Assembly: GCF_036227405.1 (NCBI RefSeq) | Contig: NZ_CP109473.1 | Coordinates: 930,001-994,000, forward strand | Length of the DNA: 64,000 nucleotides | Direction of reading: 5' to 3' | Source of the DNA: Streptomyces sp. NBC_01460 | Lineage (GTDB): Bacteria; Actinomycetota; Actinomycetes; Streptomycetales; Streptomycetaceae | In this document: positions 1 to 7,844 of the stretch, piece by piece | Layout: each line of letters begins with the position of its first letter | Position numbering within the stretch: position 1 is the first letter of the stretch | The notes under the pieces: model-generated | What the model saw: only the letters and a program-made list of their open reading frames with translations | Told to the model about the DNA's origin: nothing | Database searches by the model: none | Translations under genes and position numbers: made by a program

Positions 1-2
1 AC

Positions 3-152
3 GCGGAGGCCGAGGAGGAGTTCGTGTCACGGTCGGCCCTCGGGCGGATGGTCACCGAGGAGGAGGTGGGCGCGGCGGTGAGCGCGATGCTGCGGATGCC
101 GGGACTGTGCGGCGCCGACATCGACCTCTCCGCGGGGATGGTGGCACGGTGA
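3..152 (+). CDS. C-terminal end of a short-chain dehydrogenase/reductase (partial)
   Basis: Only the last 49 codons are present; the gene begins before the window. The tail reads ...MLRMPGLCGADIDLSAGMVAR, which fits the C-terminal 'itG..i.vDGG' strand of NAD(P)-dependent SDR oxidoreductases, preceded by an acidic helix (VTEEEVGAAVSAML) typical of 'p.dVA.av.fL' in SDRs. The catalytic Tyr-Lys and the glycine-rich nucleotide-binding motif lie outside the window, so family assignment rests on the tail only. Its TGA overlaps the GTG of the next gene (GTGA), so it is co-transcribed and translationally coupled with an aldolase. The pair suggests a catabolic operon handling a hydroxy- or keto-acid. 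Confidence 0.6.
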   Translation, partial: AEAEEEFVSRSALGRMVTEEEVGAAVSAMLRMPGLCGADIDLSAGMVAR

Positions 153-955
153 CGGCGGCACGAGCGGATCGCCGCCCGGCCCCCGCGGGGCGTCCTTCCC
201 TCAAGGCACGGCTCGCGGCCGGCGAACGGCTGTACGGTGCGCTGCTGCGGCTTCCGTCGGAGACCCTGGTGGAGATGGCGGGTGTCGCCGGCCTCGACTA
301 CGTGGTCATCGACTGCGAGCACGGGCCGGCCGACATGACGGTGCTCCAGCACCACATGACCGCAGCGGCCGCCCGGGGCATCGACGTCCTGGTCCGCGTC
401 GGCACCTCCGAGCCCGCTCTCGCCCTGCGCTGCCTCGACCTGGGGGCCGCGGGCCTCATCCACCCGCACGTCGACAGTGCGCGGGACGCGCGCCGGGCGG
501 TGGAGGCGGTCCACTATCCGCCCCTGGGGACACGGGGCTTCGCGACGTACAGCAGAGCCGGCCGCTTCGGCACCGTGTCGGCGGCCGAGCACGTCGCCGC
601 TTCGCGGGACGCCCTGGTGGTGGCGATGATCGAGACGGACAAGGCCGTCGCCGCCGCCGGGGAGATAGCCGCCTCGGAGGGGGTGGACGCGGTGCTCGTG
701 GGACCGGCCGACCTCGCGGCGGACTGCGCCTTCCCCGGGCCGGACGTGATCGACGGGCTGGTCGCCGCCGCCCACCGGGCGACCCACGCGGCCGGGCGGG
801 CGGTCATGACGATCGTGCCGGGCGTGGAGGGCGCCCGGGAGGCCGAGCGGGCGGGGGCGGAGCTGGTGCTCTACAACACGACCCAGGTCCTCATGGACAC
901 CTTCCGGTCCCTCGCGGCCCCTGCGTCGCGCGGGGAGGGCGACCGGCCGTCGTGA
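149..955 (+). CDS. HpcH/HpaI-family aldolase (2-oxo-acid aldolase, class II)
   Basis: A 268-residue cytosolic protein of the HpcH/HpaI aldolase/citrate lyase family. These metal-dependent enzymes cleave 4-hydroxy-2-oxo acids to pyruvate plus an aldehyde. Family landmarks are present in order: VIDCEHGPAD (catalytic His), VRVG (substrate Arg), MIETDKAV (metal-ligand Glu) and VGPADLAADC (metal-ligand Asp), on an (alpha/beta)8 pattern. The start is taken as GTG at 149, which overlaps the stop of the upstream SDR gene; an in-frame start at 107 would lie inside that gene. Length is normal for the family. The downstream MFS transporter and SnoaL-like gene look like the uptake and further metabolism of the same compound. 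The exact substrate cannot be read from sequence. Confidence 0.85.
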   Translation: MTAARADRRPAPAGRPSLKARLAAGERLYGALLRLPSETLVEMAGVAGLDYVVIDCEHGPADMTVLQHHMTAAAARGIDVLVRVGTSEPALALRCLDLGAAGLIHPHVDSARDARRAVEAVHYPPLGTRGFATYSRAGRFGTVSAAEHVAASRDALVVAMIETDKAVAAAGEIAASEGVDAVLVGPADLAADCAFPGPDVIDGLVAAAHRATHAAGRAVMTIVPGVEGAREAERAGAELVLYNTTQVLMDTFRSLAAPASRGEGDRPS

Positions 956-1014
956 GACGACGTACCGCCCCGCACCGCCACGCACCGCCCCGGCGCCGTA
1001 CCGTCCGGGTCCGG

Positions 1015-1044
1015 CGTCATACCGTCCGGCGTCATACCGTCCGG
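1015..1044. repeat. two perfect tandem copies of a 15-bp repeat
   Basis: CGTCATACCGTCCGG occurs at 1015-1029 and again at 1030-1044; a degenerate copy (CGTACCGTCCGG) lies just upstream at 997-1008. It sits 60-90 bp after the aldolase stop, in a non-coding stretch. Function unknown; slipped-strand duplication is the simplest origin. Confidence 0.75.
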
Positions 1045-1200
1045 GGCATCCCGGCCGGGGGCGGCGAGGAGGCGCCTTGTGTCCTCCGCAGCGGCGTCCC
1101 GCGGGGCGCCCGTCGGGGCTTCCGCAGGGCCGCCCTTCGAGGCTTCCGCCAAGAGGGGCGTGAGGGCACCCGTCGAGATCCGGGGCCCCGACGGCCCCCT

Positions 1201-1225
1201 GGGCCCCGCAGTCCGCGCGGGGCCC
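1201..1225 (+). terminator. GC-rich hairpin, probable terminator after the aldolase
   Basis: GGGCCCCGC (1201-1209) pairs perfectly with GCGGGGCCC (1217-1225) around a 7-nt loop. No T-tract follows, which is common for Streptomyces terminators. It lies between the aldolase (ends 955) and the promoter of the transporter gene (1317). The rest of 956-1316 holds only the tandem repeat and no convincing gene. Confidence 0.5.
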
Positions 1226-1316
1226 AGGTGAGGGGCGTACACCCCGGCCTCCCGCGCCGTCGCGCGGCAGCCCGTCACGGCCTCCCGGAGCGCGCCGAAT
1301 CCGTCGCGCGCACCTC

Positions 1317-1345
1317 TTGACGCCCCACTCCGCGCTCCCTAGTGT
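1317..1345 (+). promoter_or_regulatory. probable vegetative (HrdB-type) promoter of the MHS transporter gene
   Basis: TTGACG (-35, 1317-1322), a 17-bp spacer and TAGTGT (-10, 1340-1345) match the Streptomyces consensus TTGACN-17-TAGRRT closely. The predicted transcription start is near 1352, about 45 nt before the ATG at 1398. Confidence 0.55.
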
Positions 1346-1357
1346 TCGGCGGAAGTT

Positions 1358-1367
1358 CATACGTATG
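1358..1367. promoter_or_regulatory. palindrome CATACGTATG, candidate operator
   Basis: A perfect 10-bp palindrome just downstream of the predicted transcription start of the transporter gene. A near copy (CATACGCATT) lies at 2812-2821 ahead of the SnoaL-like gene. Shared spacing relative to two neighbouring catabolic genes suggests one regulator, probably encoded outside the window. Confidence 0.4.
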
Positions 1368-1397
1368 CATAACTCTCACCGCGCGAACGGAGAACCC

Positions 1398-2741
1398 ATG
1401 TCCGCTGTAGCGCCGCCCACCGCCGTCGCCACGCACGAGGTCGACCCGGAGAAGCGGAAGGAGATACGCCGAGCCATCGGCGCGGGAAGCGTCGGGAATT
1501 TCGTCGAGCAGTTCGACTACGGCCTCTACGGCTACATGGCCCCGGTCCTGGCCCCCGCCTTCTTCCCGGAGAGCAACCAGGCGGTGGCGGTGCTGAGCAC
1601 CTACGCGATCATCGCCGTCGCCTGCCTCTTCCGCCCCCTGGGGGGAACGCTCGTCGGCCGCTGGGGAGACCGGGTCGGCCGGAAGAAGACACTGCTCTGG
1701 ACCATCGTGCTCATGGGGGTGAGCACCGCCCTGATCGGTGCCCTCCCGACGTATCACCAGATCGGGATCCTCGCGCCCCTGCTGCTCCTGTTCCTGCGCG
1801 TCGTGCAGGGGATGGTGTCGGGCGGGGAGTACGTCGGGGCGGTGACCTTCATCGTCGAGTGGGCGGAGCCGAACCGGCGTGCCTACTACGCCTCGTACGC
1901 CTCCAACAGCTGCTTCGTCGGGATCCTCGCCGGCGCCGGCACCGCCGCACTCGCCAGCTGGCTGTTCCAGGGCCCCTCGCTGGACTCGTGGGGCTGGCGC
2001 ATCCCGTTCCTCCTGGCGCTGCCCCTGAGCGCGGTCGGGATCTGGCTGCGCCGGCGGATCGAGGAGTCCCCCGAGTTCGTCCGGGCCACCGAGGACGGCG
2101 CCGTGGTCGTCAAGGCCCCGATCCGCGAGGCCCTGCGCACGCAGTGGCGTCCGATGCTCGCGTTCTGCGGCATCTCGATCATGGCCGCGATCCTGTCCTA
2201 CAGCTGGGTCACCTTCTACCCGGAGTACCTGACGGGAACGCTCGGCCTGCCCCGCTGGATGGCGCTGACCTCCAACGCGATCTCGATCGCCGTGCTCATC
2301 CCGATGCTGCCCCTCGCCGGAATCCTCTCGGACCGGATCGGCCGCAAGCCCATGCTGATCGCCGGAGCCGTCGCGTGCATCGTCCTGGTGCCGCTCGCCT
2401 TCCGGGTCGGCGAGCAGGGCACCTTCGGAGCGGCCGTCGCGAGCCAACTGATCTACATCGTGCCCGAGTTCTTCCTGACCGGCATCGTGACGGTCTGCGC
2501 GGCGGAACTCTTCGCGACACGCACCCGCTTCAGCGCGAGCGCCATCGCGTACAACAGCTCGTTCTCCATCTTCATGGGGATCACCCCGTTCGTCGCCGCC
2601 CTGCTCGTCACCACCTTCGACACGATCTACGCCGTGTGGGCCTATCTGGCGGTGGCCGCGGTCATGGCCCTCGTCGTGGTGAGCGCCTTCATGACGGAGA
2701 CGTACCGGAGTCATCTCGGGGCGGACAAATTCGCCCGGTGA
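1398..2741 (+). CDS. MFS transporter, metabolite:H+ symporter (MHS) family
   Basis: A 447-residue integral membrane protein with about 12 hydrophobic segments. It carries the MFS signature between TM2 and TM3 (GRWGDRVGRKKTL) and its repeat in the second half (GILSDRIGRKPML). The N-terminal RRAIGAGSVGNFVEQFDYGLYG and the VQGMVSGGEYVGAVTFIVEWA stretch are typical of the MHS subfamily (ShiA, KgtP, ProP), which import dicarboxylates, shikimate or betaine with protons. ATG at 1398 was chosen because CGGAGA lies 5 nt upstream. It probably imports the compound degraded by the adjacent aldolase/SDR, which is an inference from position. It has its own promoter (1317-1345) and palindrome. Confidence 0.85.
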   Translation: MSAVAPPTAVATHEVDPEKRKEIRRAIGAGSVGNFVEQFDYGLYGYMAPVLAPAFFPESNQAVAVLSTYAIIAVACLFRPLGGTLVGRWGDRVGRKKTLLWTIVLMGVSTALIGALPTYHQIGILAPLLLLFLRVVQGMVSGGEYVGAVTFIVEWAEPNRRAYYASYASNSCFVGILAGAGTAALASWLFQGPSLDSWGWRIPFLLALPLSAVGIWLRRRIEESPEFVRATEDGAVVVKAPIREALRTQWRPMLAFCGISIMAAILSYSWVTFYPEYLTGTLGLPRWMALTSNAISIAVLIPMLPLAGILSDRIGRKPMLIAGAVACIVLVPLAFRVGEQGTFGAAVASQLIYIVPEFFLTGIVTVCAAELFATRTRFSASAIAYNSSFSIFMGITPFVAALLVTTFDTIYAVWAYLAVAAVMALVVVSAFMTETYRSHLGADKFAR

Positions 2742-2811
2742 GGGATACCCGTCACCGCGCCGCACCTCCTGGGGACGCCCCCTCTCCGCCCCACTGAACC
2801 ATCCTCCAATA

Positions 2812-2836
2812 CATACGCATTCCATTGTTCGAAACA
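2812..2836. promoter_or_regulatory. candidate operators ahead of the SnoaL-like gene
   Basis: CATACGCATT (2812-2821) resembles the palindrome CATACGTATG at 1358-1367. Immediately after it, TGTTCGAAACA (2826-2836) is a short inverted repeat (TGTT/AACA) of the type bound by IclR or TetR regulators. Both lie 20-45 nt before the ATG at 2857. Confidence 0.35.
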
Positions 2837-2856
2837 GATCGAGAAAGGTACGTCCC

Positions 2857-3855
2857 ATGCCGCTGGACCCCGCCGCCTACCTCCCCTACAAGGACCCGGA
2901 CGACTTCATCCGTGAGGTGACCGACCGCATCTGGGTCGGACGTGACATCTCCTACATCGTCGACAACTACGAGCCCGACTCGATCGTGCACACCAGCCTC
3001 GGCACCGTCGTGGGCCGCGACGGCGTGATCGAGGGGAGCACGATGCGCATGGGCAGTACGCCCGGACACATCGGCCAGGCCGAGGACGTGGTGTGGGAAG
3101 CCCGCGGGAACGACGCCTTCCTCAGCTCCCACCTGGTCTTCTCCGCCGACGAGCACCTGGTCGACGGGCGCAACATCCGCATCCGCAAGCGGACCGTCGC
3201 CAACTGCCTCTACCGCCGCGGCCGCATGGTCGAGGAGTGGGTGGTCCGGGACGAGCTGGCGGACTGCCTGCAGCGGGGCGTGGACCCGGACGAGGCGGCC
3301 CGCGCCCTGCGGTTCCAGGGATACAGCGGGTCGATGACCGAGGAGCCGCCCAAGGATGTCCTGTCCGTGGGCGTCAGCGGCCCCCGCCCGGACGAGTTCC
3401 GGCCCGAGTGCGAGATGGTCCTGGAGTTCATCGACGAGGTCTGGACCCGGCGACGGCTGGACAGGGTCAACGACTTCATGGTGCGGGACCTCTTCCTGCA
3501 CACCATCGGCGACCGGACCGTCATCCGCCCCGAGCGCTACCAGAGCGATCTGCTGGCCATGGTCGGCGCCTTCCCGGACGCCCGGTTCGAGGTACGGGAC
3601 ATCCAGACCAACCACGCGCCGCGGTACGCCGGACTGCGGGTCGCCGTCACCTGGACGATGCACGGGACCTACCGGGGCACACCGGTCTTCGGCCCGCTGA
3701 CCGATCAGCCGGTGACCGTGCTCGGCGTGTCCCAGTTCCTGATCCAGGAGGGCCGCATCGTGCGGGAGTTCCGCGTCTACGACGAGATCTCGCTGCGGGC
3801 CCAGATCAACAGCACCCGGGGGGACGGCCCGGCCGTGGAGGCCAACATCTACTGA
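2857..3855 (+). CDS. tandem SnoaL-like / NTF2-fold protein
   Basis: A 332-residue soluble protein that appears to contain two SnoaL/NTF2-like cone-shaped domains. The first is roughly residues 10-130 (DDFIREVTDRIWVGRDISYI...), the second 190-315 (EMVLEFIDEVWTRRRLDRV...). Each opens with the helix-rich segment ending in a small 'F.h.tIgd..' strand characteristic of the fold. SnoaL-like proteins include polyketide cyclases, dehydratases and isomerases. Here the context (aldolase, SDR, MHS transporter) points to a lyase or hydratase step in small-molecule catabolism, but no catalytic residues can be assigned with confidence. AAAGG lies 8 nt before the ATG. A strong terminator follows at 3876. 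Confidence 0.65.
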   Translation: MPLDPAAYLPYKDPDDFIREVTDRIWVGRDISYIVDNYEPDSIVHTSLGTVVGRDGVIEGSTMRMGSTPGHIGQAEDVVWEARGNDAFLSSHLVFSADEHLVDGRNIRIRKRTVANCLYRRGRMVEEWVVRDELADCLQRGVDPDEAARALRFQGYSGSMTEEPPKDVLSVGVSGPRPDEFRPECEMVLEFIDEVWTRRRLDRVNDFMVRDLFLHTIGDRTVIRPERYQSDLLAMVGAFPDARFEVRDIQTNHAPRYAGLRVAVTWTMHGTYRGTPVFGPLTDQPVTVLGVSQFLIQEGRIVREFRVYDEISLRAQINSTRGDGPAVEANIY

Positions 3856-3875
3856 GCGGCAGTCCTCGCGCCGCT

Positions 3876-3922
3876 GGGTGGGGGAGAGGGGAGCCGACGG
3901 TGCGGCCCCCTCTCCCCCACCC
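3876..3922 (+). terminator. strong hairpin terminator after the SnoaL-like gene
   Basis: A perfect 16-bp stem (3876-3891 pairs with 3907-3922) around a 15-nt loop begins 20 bp after the stop codon. There is no T-tract. Confidence 0.7.
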
Positions 3923-4075
3923 CTGCCCGGCCGCCGGCCGTCCCCCTCACGGCATCCGCACGGGAACACCGGAATCGTCGGGTGTCACCGCGTCCCGCCC
4001 CACGAGGAGTGGCAGAGTCGTATCCCGTGGCCGCGTCGGCGCGGACCACGCCGGAGCGGAAGAGAGGGATGTGTG

Positions 4076-4702
4076 ATGAAGCTTGTCGTTCAGCAGTTCC
4101 TGACGCTCGACGGTGTCTCCCAGGGCCCGGGGTCCCCTGACGAGGACCCCTCGGACGGCTTCGACCAGGGCGGCTGGTTCGTGCCGTACCTGGACGAGGA
4201 GTTCGTCGAGGTGGCGGCCGGCTGGCTCGGCACGGCGGACGCGCTGCTCTTCGGGCGCCGCACCTACGAGAACTTCGCCCGCGACTGGCCGACGATGACC
4301 GACCACCCTTTCGCGCCCCGGATGAACGGCCTGCCGAAATACGTCGCGTCCCACAGCCTGACCACGGCCGGGTGGGACCCTACGACGATCCTGGACGGAG
4401 ACGTGCCGTCGCAGGTCGCCGAGGTGAAGCGCCGGCCGGGCCGGGACCTCCAGGTCCACGGGAGCTCCCGACTGGCCCGGTCCCTGCTGACAGCGGGCCT
4501 GGTCGACGAGCTGCGGCTCGTGATCGCCCCGGTCGTGGTCGGCCGCGGCCGACGGCTCTTCCCGGACGACGGCACTCCGGCCGGCCTGCGACTCGTCAGC
4601 CACCGGACGACGCCGCGAGGGCTCTCGGTGCACACCTTCGAGCCGACGGGACTGCCTGATCACGGGGTGTACGGCGCTGAATCCCAGGACTCCGCGCCCT
4701 GA
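4076..4702 (+). CDS. dihydrofolate reductase family protein (RibD C-terminal domain)
   Basis: A 208-residue protein of the RibD_C/DHFR-like fold, which binds NADPH. Evidence is the N-terminal MKLVVQQFLTLDGVSQGPGS, the GRRTYENFARDWP helix, DLQVHGSSRLARSLL (nucleotide-binding loop region) and the C-terminal LVDELRLVIAPVVVGRGRRLF, all standard in this family. In actinomycetes such proteins are numerous and mostly of unknown substrate; they are not the canonical folA. ATG at 4076 was chosen because AGAGAGG lies 7-8 nt upstream; an in-frame GTG directly precedes it. It is a monocistronic gene facing a small CsbD-like gene. A second member of the same superfamily is 460 bp away on the other strand. 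Confidence 0.85.
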   Translation: MKLVVQQFLTLDGVSQGPGSPDEDPSDGFDQGGWFVPYLDEEFVEVAAGWLGTADALLFGRRTYENFARDWPTMTDHPFAPRMNGLPKYVASHSLTTAGWDPTTILDGDVPSQVAEVKRRPGRDLQVHGSSRLARSLLTAGLVDELRLVIAPVVVGRGRRLFPDDGTPAGLRLVSHRTTPRGLSVHTFEPTGLPDHGVYGAESQDSAP

Positions 4703-4722
4703 GGGCCCGGGCCGGGTGAGTG

Positions 4723-4854
4723 CTACCGGCCCCCACGTCCCTTCTCCTGCAGCCGGCGCCCTTCGTCCCGCAGTCGCGGGTCCTGCAGGGCCTTGCCGTC
4801 CGCTTCCATGATCCGCCCGCGCAACTGCTTGATCGCGGAGGTCATCCTGCCCAT
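4723..4854 (-). CDS. CsbD-like mini-protein (43 aa)
   Basis: A short gene reading MGRMTSAIKQLRGRIMEADG then KALQDPRLRDEGRRLQEKGR. The pattern of charged, amphipathic 'GR..EA.GKAL.D..L..EG...' resembles one repeat of CsbD/YjbJ stress proteins, which are usually 55-75 residues, so this is a short or divergent member. ATG at 4854 is favoured over the internal ATG at 4845 because GAGGTG sits 7 nt upstream. The stop lies in the loop of a 7-bp hairpin (4709-4732) that may terminate both this gene and the converging DHFR-like gene. Family role is general stress; no activity is known. Confidence 0.55.
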   Translation of the reverse strand: MGRMTSAIKQLRGRIMEADGKALQDPRLRDEGRRLQEKGRGGR

Positions 4855-5165
4855 GGATCTTCACCTCGTGTCGTTCGGGCGAGTTGATCACGGCAACTTC
4901 GGAAAGTCGCCTATGCCCTTCTTCCCCACATTTATCCCGCGCCTCGAACTCGAATGCAAGTACGGCAGCCAAGCTGTTCACTCCCGACCCCTCGGCCGCC
5001 CTGGCGGGAGGGCCGCAGCCCGCGCGGACTGAGGCTCGACCCGCGGCGTCCGCGCCGGCTGCGGACCCGACCAGCACCCGCAGCGCCCCGCGGGGCCAGG
5101 ACGCCGCCGGGCGGCCATGCTGCGGGTGCCGGCGACAGGACCTGCGCCGGTCGGTCGGTCCGGTC
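4855..5165. other. non-coding gap upstream of the CsbD-like gene
   Basis: 311 bp between the start of the CsbD-like gene and the stop of the next minus-strand gene. No open frame with a credible start and ribosome-binding site was seen. It must hold the promoter of the CsbD-like gene, but no clear consensus was recognised. Confidence 0.5.
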
Positions 5166-5810
5166 TCACTTCCGCCAGAACAGGTGGTGCGTCACGCCGC
5201 TCGGGCTGGGGACGACGTCCCGGTGGAAGCGGTCGAGCAGCTCGTCGGGGGACTCCCACAGCCGGGCCCCGGAGCCGAGCTTCGTCGGCGCGACCGCCAC
5301 GTGCAGGGTGTCGAGGAGGTCGGCCTCGAGGAACTGCCGGACGATCGTGGCCCCGCCGCCGAGCCGGACGTCCTTGCCCCGCGCGGCTTCCTTCGCCTGG
5401 GCGAGCACCGCGGCCGGGTCGCCGTCGACGAAGTGGAACGTGGTGTCGGAGAGCGTGAACGACGGGCGCGTGTGGTGCGTCATGACGAACACCGGCGTGT
5501 GGAACGGCGGCTCGTCACCCCACCAGCCCTGCCACTCATGGTCCTGCCAGGGCCCGCGCTGCGGCCCGAACTTGTTGCGGCCCATGATCTCGGCGCCGAT
5601 GTTACGGGCGTAGTCCCGCGTGAAGTAGTCGTCCAGACCTCGGCCACCGGGTTCGGAGCGTTTGATGGGTGGGTGGTCGGTGGCGAAGGCCCAGGCGAGC
5701 AAGTTCCCCGGATCGGCATGGCCGAACGGCTTCTCCAGGCTCTGGCCCTCGCCCGCGCCGAACCCGTCGCTCGAGACGGTGAAGTTCTGGACCCGCAGTA
5801 ACTGGCTCAT
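5166..5810 (-). CDS. dihydrofolate reductase family protein (RibD C-terminal domain)
   Basis: A 214-residue RibD_C/DHFR-fold protein starting MSQLLRVQNFTVSSDGFGAG. Features are DYARNIGAEIMGRNKFGP (NADPH-binding helix), FVMTHHTRPSF (the usual 'V.Th...' strand), VRLGGGATIVRQFLEADLL (glycine-rich loop) and LHVAVAPTKLGSGARLW near the end. AGGAGG precedes the ATG by 5-6 nt, which fixes the start. Length is normal. It is only distantly similar to the DHFR-like protein at 4076, so this is not a recent duplication. It is monocistronic; substrate unknown. Confidence 0.85.
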   Translation of the reverse strand: MSQLLRVQNFTVSSDGFGAGEGQSLEKPFGHADPGNLLAWAFATDHPPIKRSEPGGRGLDDYFTRDYARNIGAEIMGRNKFGPQRGPWQDHEWQGWWGDEPPFHTPVFVMTHHTRPSFTLSDTTFHFVDGDPAAVLAQAKEAARGKDVRLGGGATIVRQFLEADLLDTLHVAVAPTKLGSGARLWESPDELLDRFHRDVVPSPSGVTHHLFWRK

Positions 5811-5982
5811 GCCACTCCTCCTGCTGCGCGCGTTCTGATCACTCGGCGAACAGTAGACCGGCCGGACCAGGAGAACTCATCGCCGCGTCGTGCGGTCCTC
5901 GTCGAGCTCCCGCGGCCCGCGTACGGCTCACGGTGCGAGCAGTCGGCCGAATCAGTGACCCGCGAGAAGACGGAGGGCTAGC

Positions 5983-6513
5983 GTGGGTCCCATGATCGTA
6001 TGGCTCAACGGGACCCACGGCGCGGGCAAGACGACGACCAGTCCACTCGTGCAGCAACTGATACCGGATTCGAGGGTGTTCGACGCCGAGAAGGTCGGCG
6101 AGACGCTCATGGACATCAGGCCGGGGCTGCCCGACACGGACAACTTCCAGCACTGGCCGCCGTGGCGGACGCTCGTGGTCGAGACCGCCCGCCAGGTGCT
6201 CGACTACACCGGCGGCGTTCTGGTGATGCCCATGACCGTCCTGGTCGAGCAGTACTGGCGCGAGATCAGCTCCGGTCTCGCCCGACATGACATTCCCGTG
6301 CGGCACTTCGTCCTCCATGCCGACCAGGACACCCTCCTCGGGCGCATCGAGGGCGACACCGTTCTCGGCCCCTCCGCGTTCCGCCTCGCCTACCTCGAAC
6401 CGTACGCCGAGGCGGCCCGCACATGGCTGCACAACGAGGCCGAGGTCGTCGACACCACCCACCTCACCCCCGCCGAGGCGGCCCTGCGGATCGCGGAGGC
6501 CGTCAAGAGCTGA
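5983..6513 (+). CDS. TmrB-like P-loop ATP-binding protein
   Basis: A 176-residue protein opening MGPMIVWLNGTHGAGKTTTS, with a Walker A (GTHGAGKT). Further stretches (FDAEKVGETL, DNFQHWPPWRTLVVE, GGVLVMPMTVLVEQYW, HFVLHADQDTLLGRI) match the order and spacing of Bacillus tunicamycin-resistance protein TmrB, a membrane-associated ATP-binding protein thought to sequester the drug. Actinomycete homologues are usually only called AAA-family ATPases. GTG at 5983 is the likely start because CGGAGG lies 6 nt upstream; ATG at 5992 would leave 15 nt. It is monocistronic. A resistance function is possible but not shown by sequence alone. Confidence 0.7.
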   Translation: MGPMIVWLNGTHGAGKTTTSPLVQQLIPDSRVFDAEKVGETLMDIRPGLPDTDNFQHWPPWRTLVVETARQVLDYTGGVLVMPMTVLVEQYWREISSGLARHDIPVRHFVLHADQDTLLGRIEGDTVLGPSAFRLAYLEPYAEAARTWLHNEAEVVDTTHLTPAEAALRIAEAVKS

Positions 6514-6655
6514 GGTCCGCCTTCCGCGCGAGAACATGCGCAGGCGGCATGAGGGAACGCTCCCCGCGCACGTTCGTCGCCGGATCCTTGAGAGGACCGG
6601 GCACAGCCCGTCGAGGGCTCAGCGGCCCTCAGTTCGTCCCGCCCTTCGATGCCGG

Positions 6656-7795
6656 TCAGCCCTTGACGACCCTGGTCTCGACTACGGGGAGCCCCTTGTC
6701 CCACCAGTGCCCGTACCGCCGGTACACGGCTGGATCCCGGTCGGCCAGCAGGGCGGACAGCTTCGCCGCCTCCGCCGTCAGCCCCTCCCACCCGGGCCTG
6801 CCCAGTGTGTGGAAGGAAGACAGTTCGAGGCCCGCCTCGGTCGCGCGCCACACACCGGCGACCCGCCCGTCGACGAGTATGCAGGGCAGTACGTCGCCGT
6901 TCCGCCGGACGACGAGCGGTCGGTACTCCGCAGGAACGGTCCGGCCGGGGCCGGCGTGGGCCAGCATGGTGCTGTCCCACATCGGCAGCAGTCTGGGCGG
7001 TGCCGGGGTGTCCTCGGCGGGGACGACAGCATCCGCCAGGTCGAACAGGACGGCGCGGCCCGGGCCTGTCAACCGCGCCAGTCGGTCGTCGAGCTCGTGC
7101 AGAGCCTGGGTGATCGCGGCGCGCGGCAGCAATGTGAACCGCGCGAAGTCCTGGGCCGACGCCGGTCCGAACGCCCGGAGGTGGGCGAGCAGCAGTTTCC
7201 GCACCCCTGCGGCGGTCTCCGGCGGTGTCGGCGCGGAAGGGGCCAGGGAGGAGCGGTAGACGTTCGGCAGGGCGAACGACCAAGGGCGACCGGCGGGGAC
7301 ATGGTGCAACGGCGCGTACGTCCGCAACGCCCACCACACGCGGTGCGCGTGCTCGCCGAACCGACGCGTCACCTCCTCCTCCACCTCCGGGCCGGTGTGG
7401 GGCTCCCCCAGGAACTCGGCGAGAGCGGGAAGCAGGGCGTCCGCCTCCTCCGGCGACAGCCCGGTCGAGGTGAAACGGCGGTCGTACAGCCGGGACGCCC
7501 GCAGACAGCTCGACATCGCGGCGTGGAAGGGCGCATGGTCCTCCGCGTGCACGGCGTGCAGCGTGATCCGCATGAGTGTCGCCTTCACGATCCGGCGGTC
7601 CGCGAAGGCCTCGTCGAGATCCGCGGGCTCGAAGTCCTCGACCCGGTTCCACAGGGCCACGTACGGGGAGGCGGGTGACTGCGCCTGGAGAGCGCAGAGC
7701 CGGCGGACCGCCTCGGCCACGTCGATCCGCTGCCGCTCCAGGAGGAGTTGACGGTCCAGCGTGGCAAGGAGGAGCTGCCGTGCGGTGAGACTCAT
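6656..7795 (-). CDS. winged-helix DNA-binding protein, YcaQ/HTH_42 family
   Basis: A 379-residue protein starting MSLTARQLLLATLDRQLLLE and including RRLCALQAQSPASPYVALWNRV, LMRITLHAVHAED and ILVDGRVAGVWRA. These are the usual landmarks of the winged-helix YcaQ-like (PF06224) family. Some members act as DNA glycosylases on crosslinks or bulky lesions (AlkX/YcaQ, AlkZ); many actinomycete paralogues are uncharacterised. The segment VWWALRTYAPLHHVPAGRPW contributes the beta-wing. Open frame continues upstream of 7795, but the conserved N terminus begins at this ATG, so it is the chosen start. No good Shine-Dalgarno is visible. It is followed at 50 bp by the next minus-strand gene's stop. Confidence 0.75.
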   Translation of the reverse strand: MSLTARQLLLATLDRQLLLERQRIDVAEAVRRLCALQAQSPASPYVALWNRVEDFEPADLDEAFADRRIVKATLMRITLHAVHAEDHAPFHAAMSSCLRASRLYDRRFTSTGLSPEEADALLPALAEFLGEPHTGPEVEEEVTRRFGEHAHRVWWALRTYAPLHHVPAGRPWSFALPNVYRSSLAPSAPTPPETAAGVRKLLLAHLRAFGPASAQDFARFTLLPRAAITQALHELDDRLARLTGPGRAVLFDLADAVVPAEDTPAPPRLLPMWDSTMLAHAGPGRTVPAEYRPLVVRRNGDVLPCILVDGRVAGVWRATEAGLELSSFHTLGRPGWEGLTAEAAKLSALLADRDPAVYRRYGHWWDKGLPVVETRVVKG

Positions 7796-7844
7796 GAAGG
7801 GATTATGGCTCCGTGGTCCGCCGCTCCGAGGACGCCTCCCTTCC

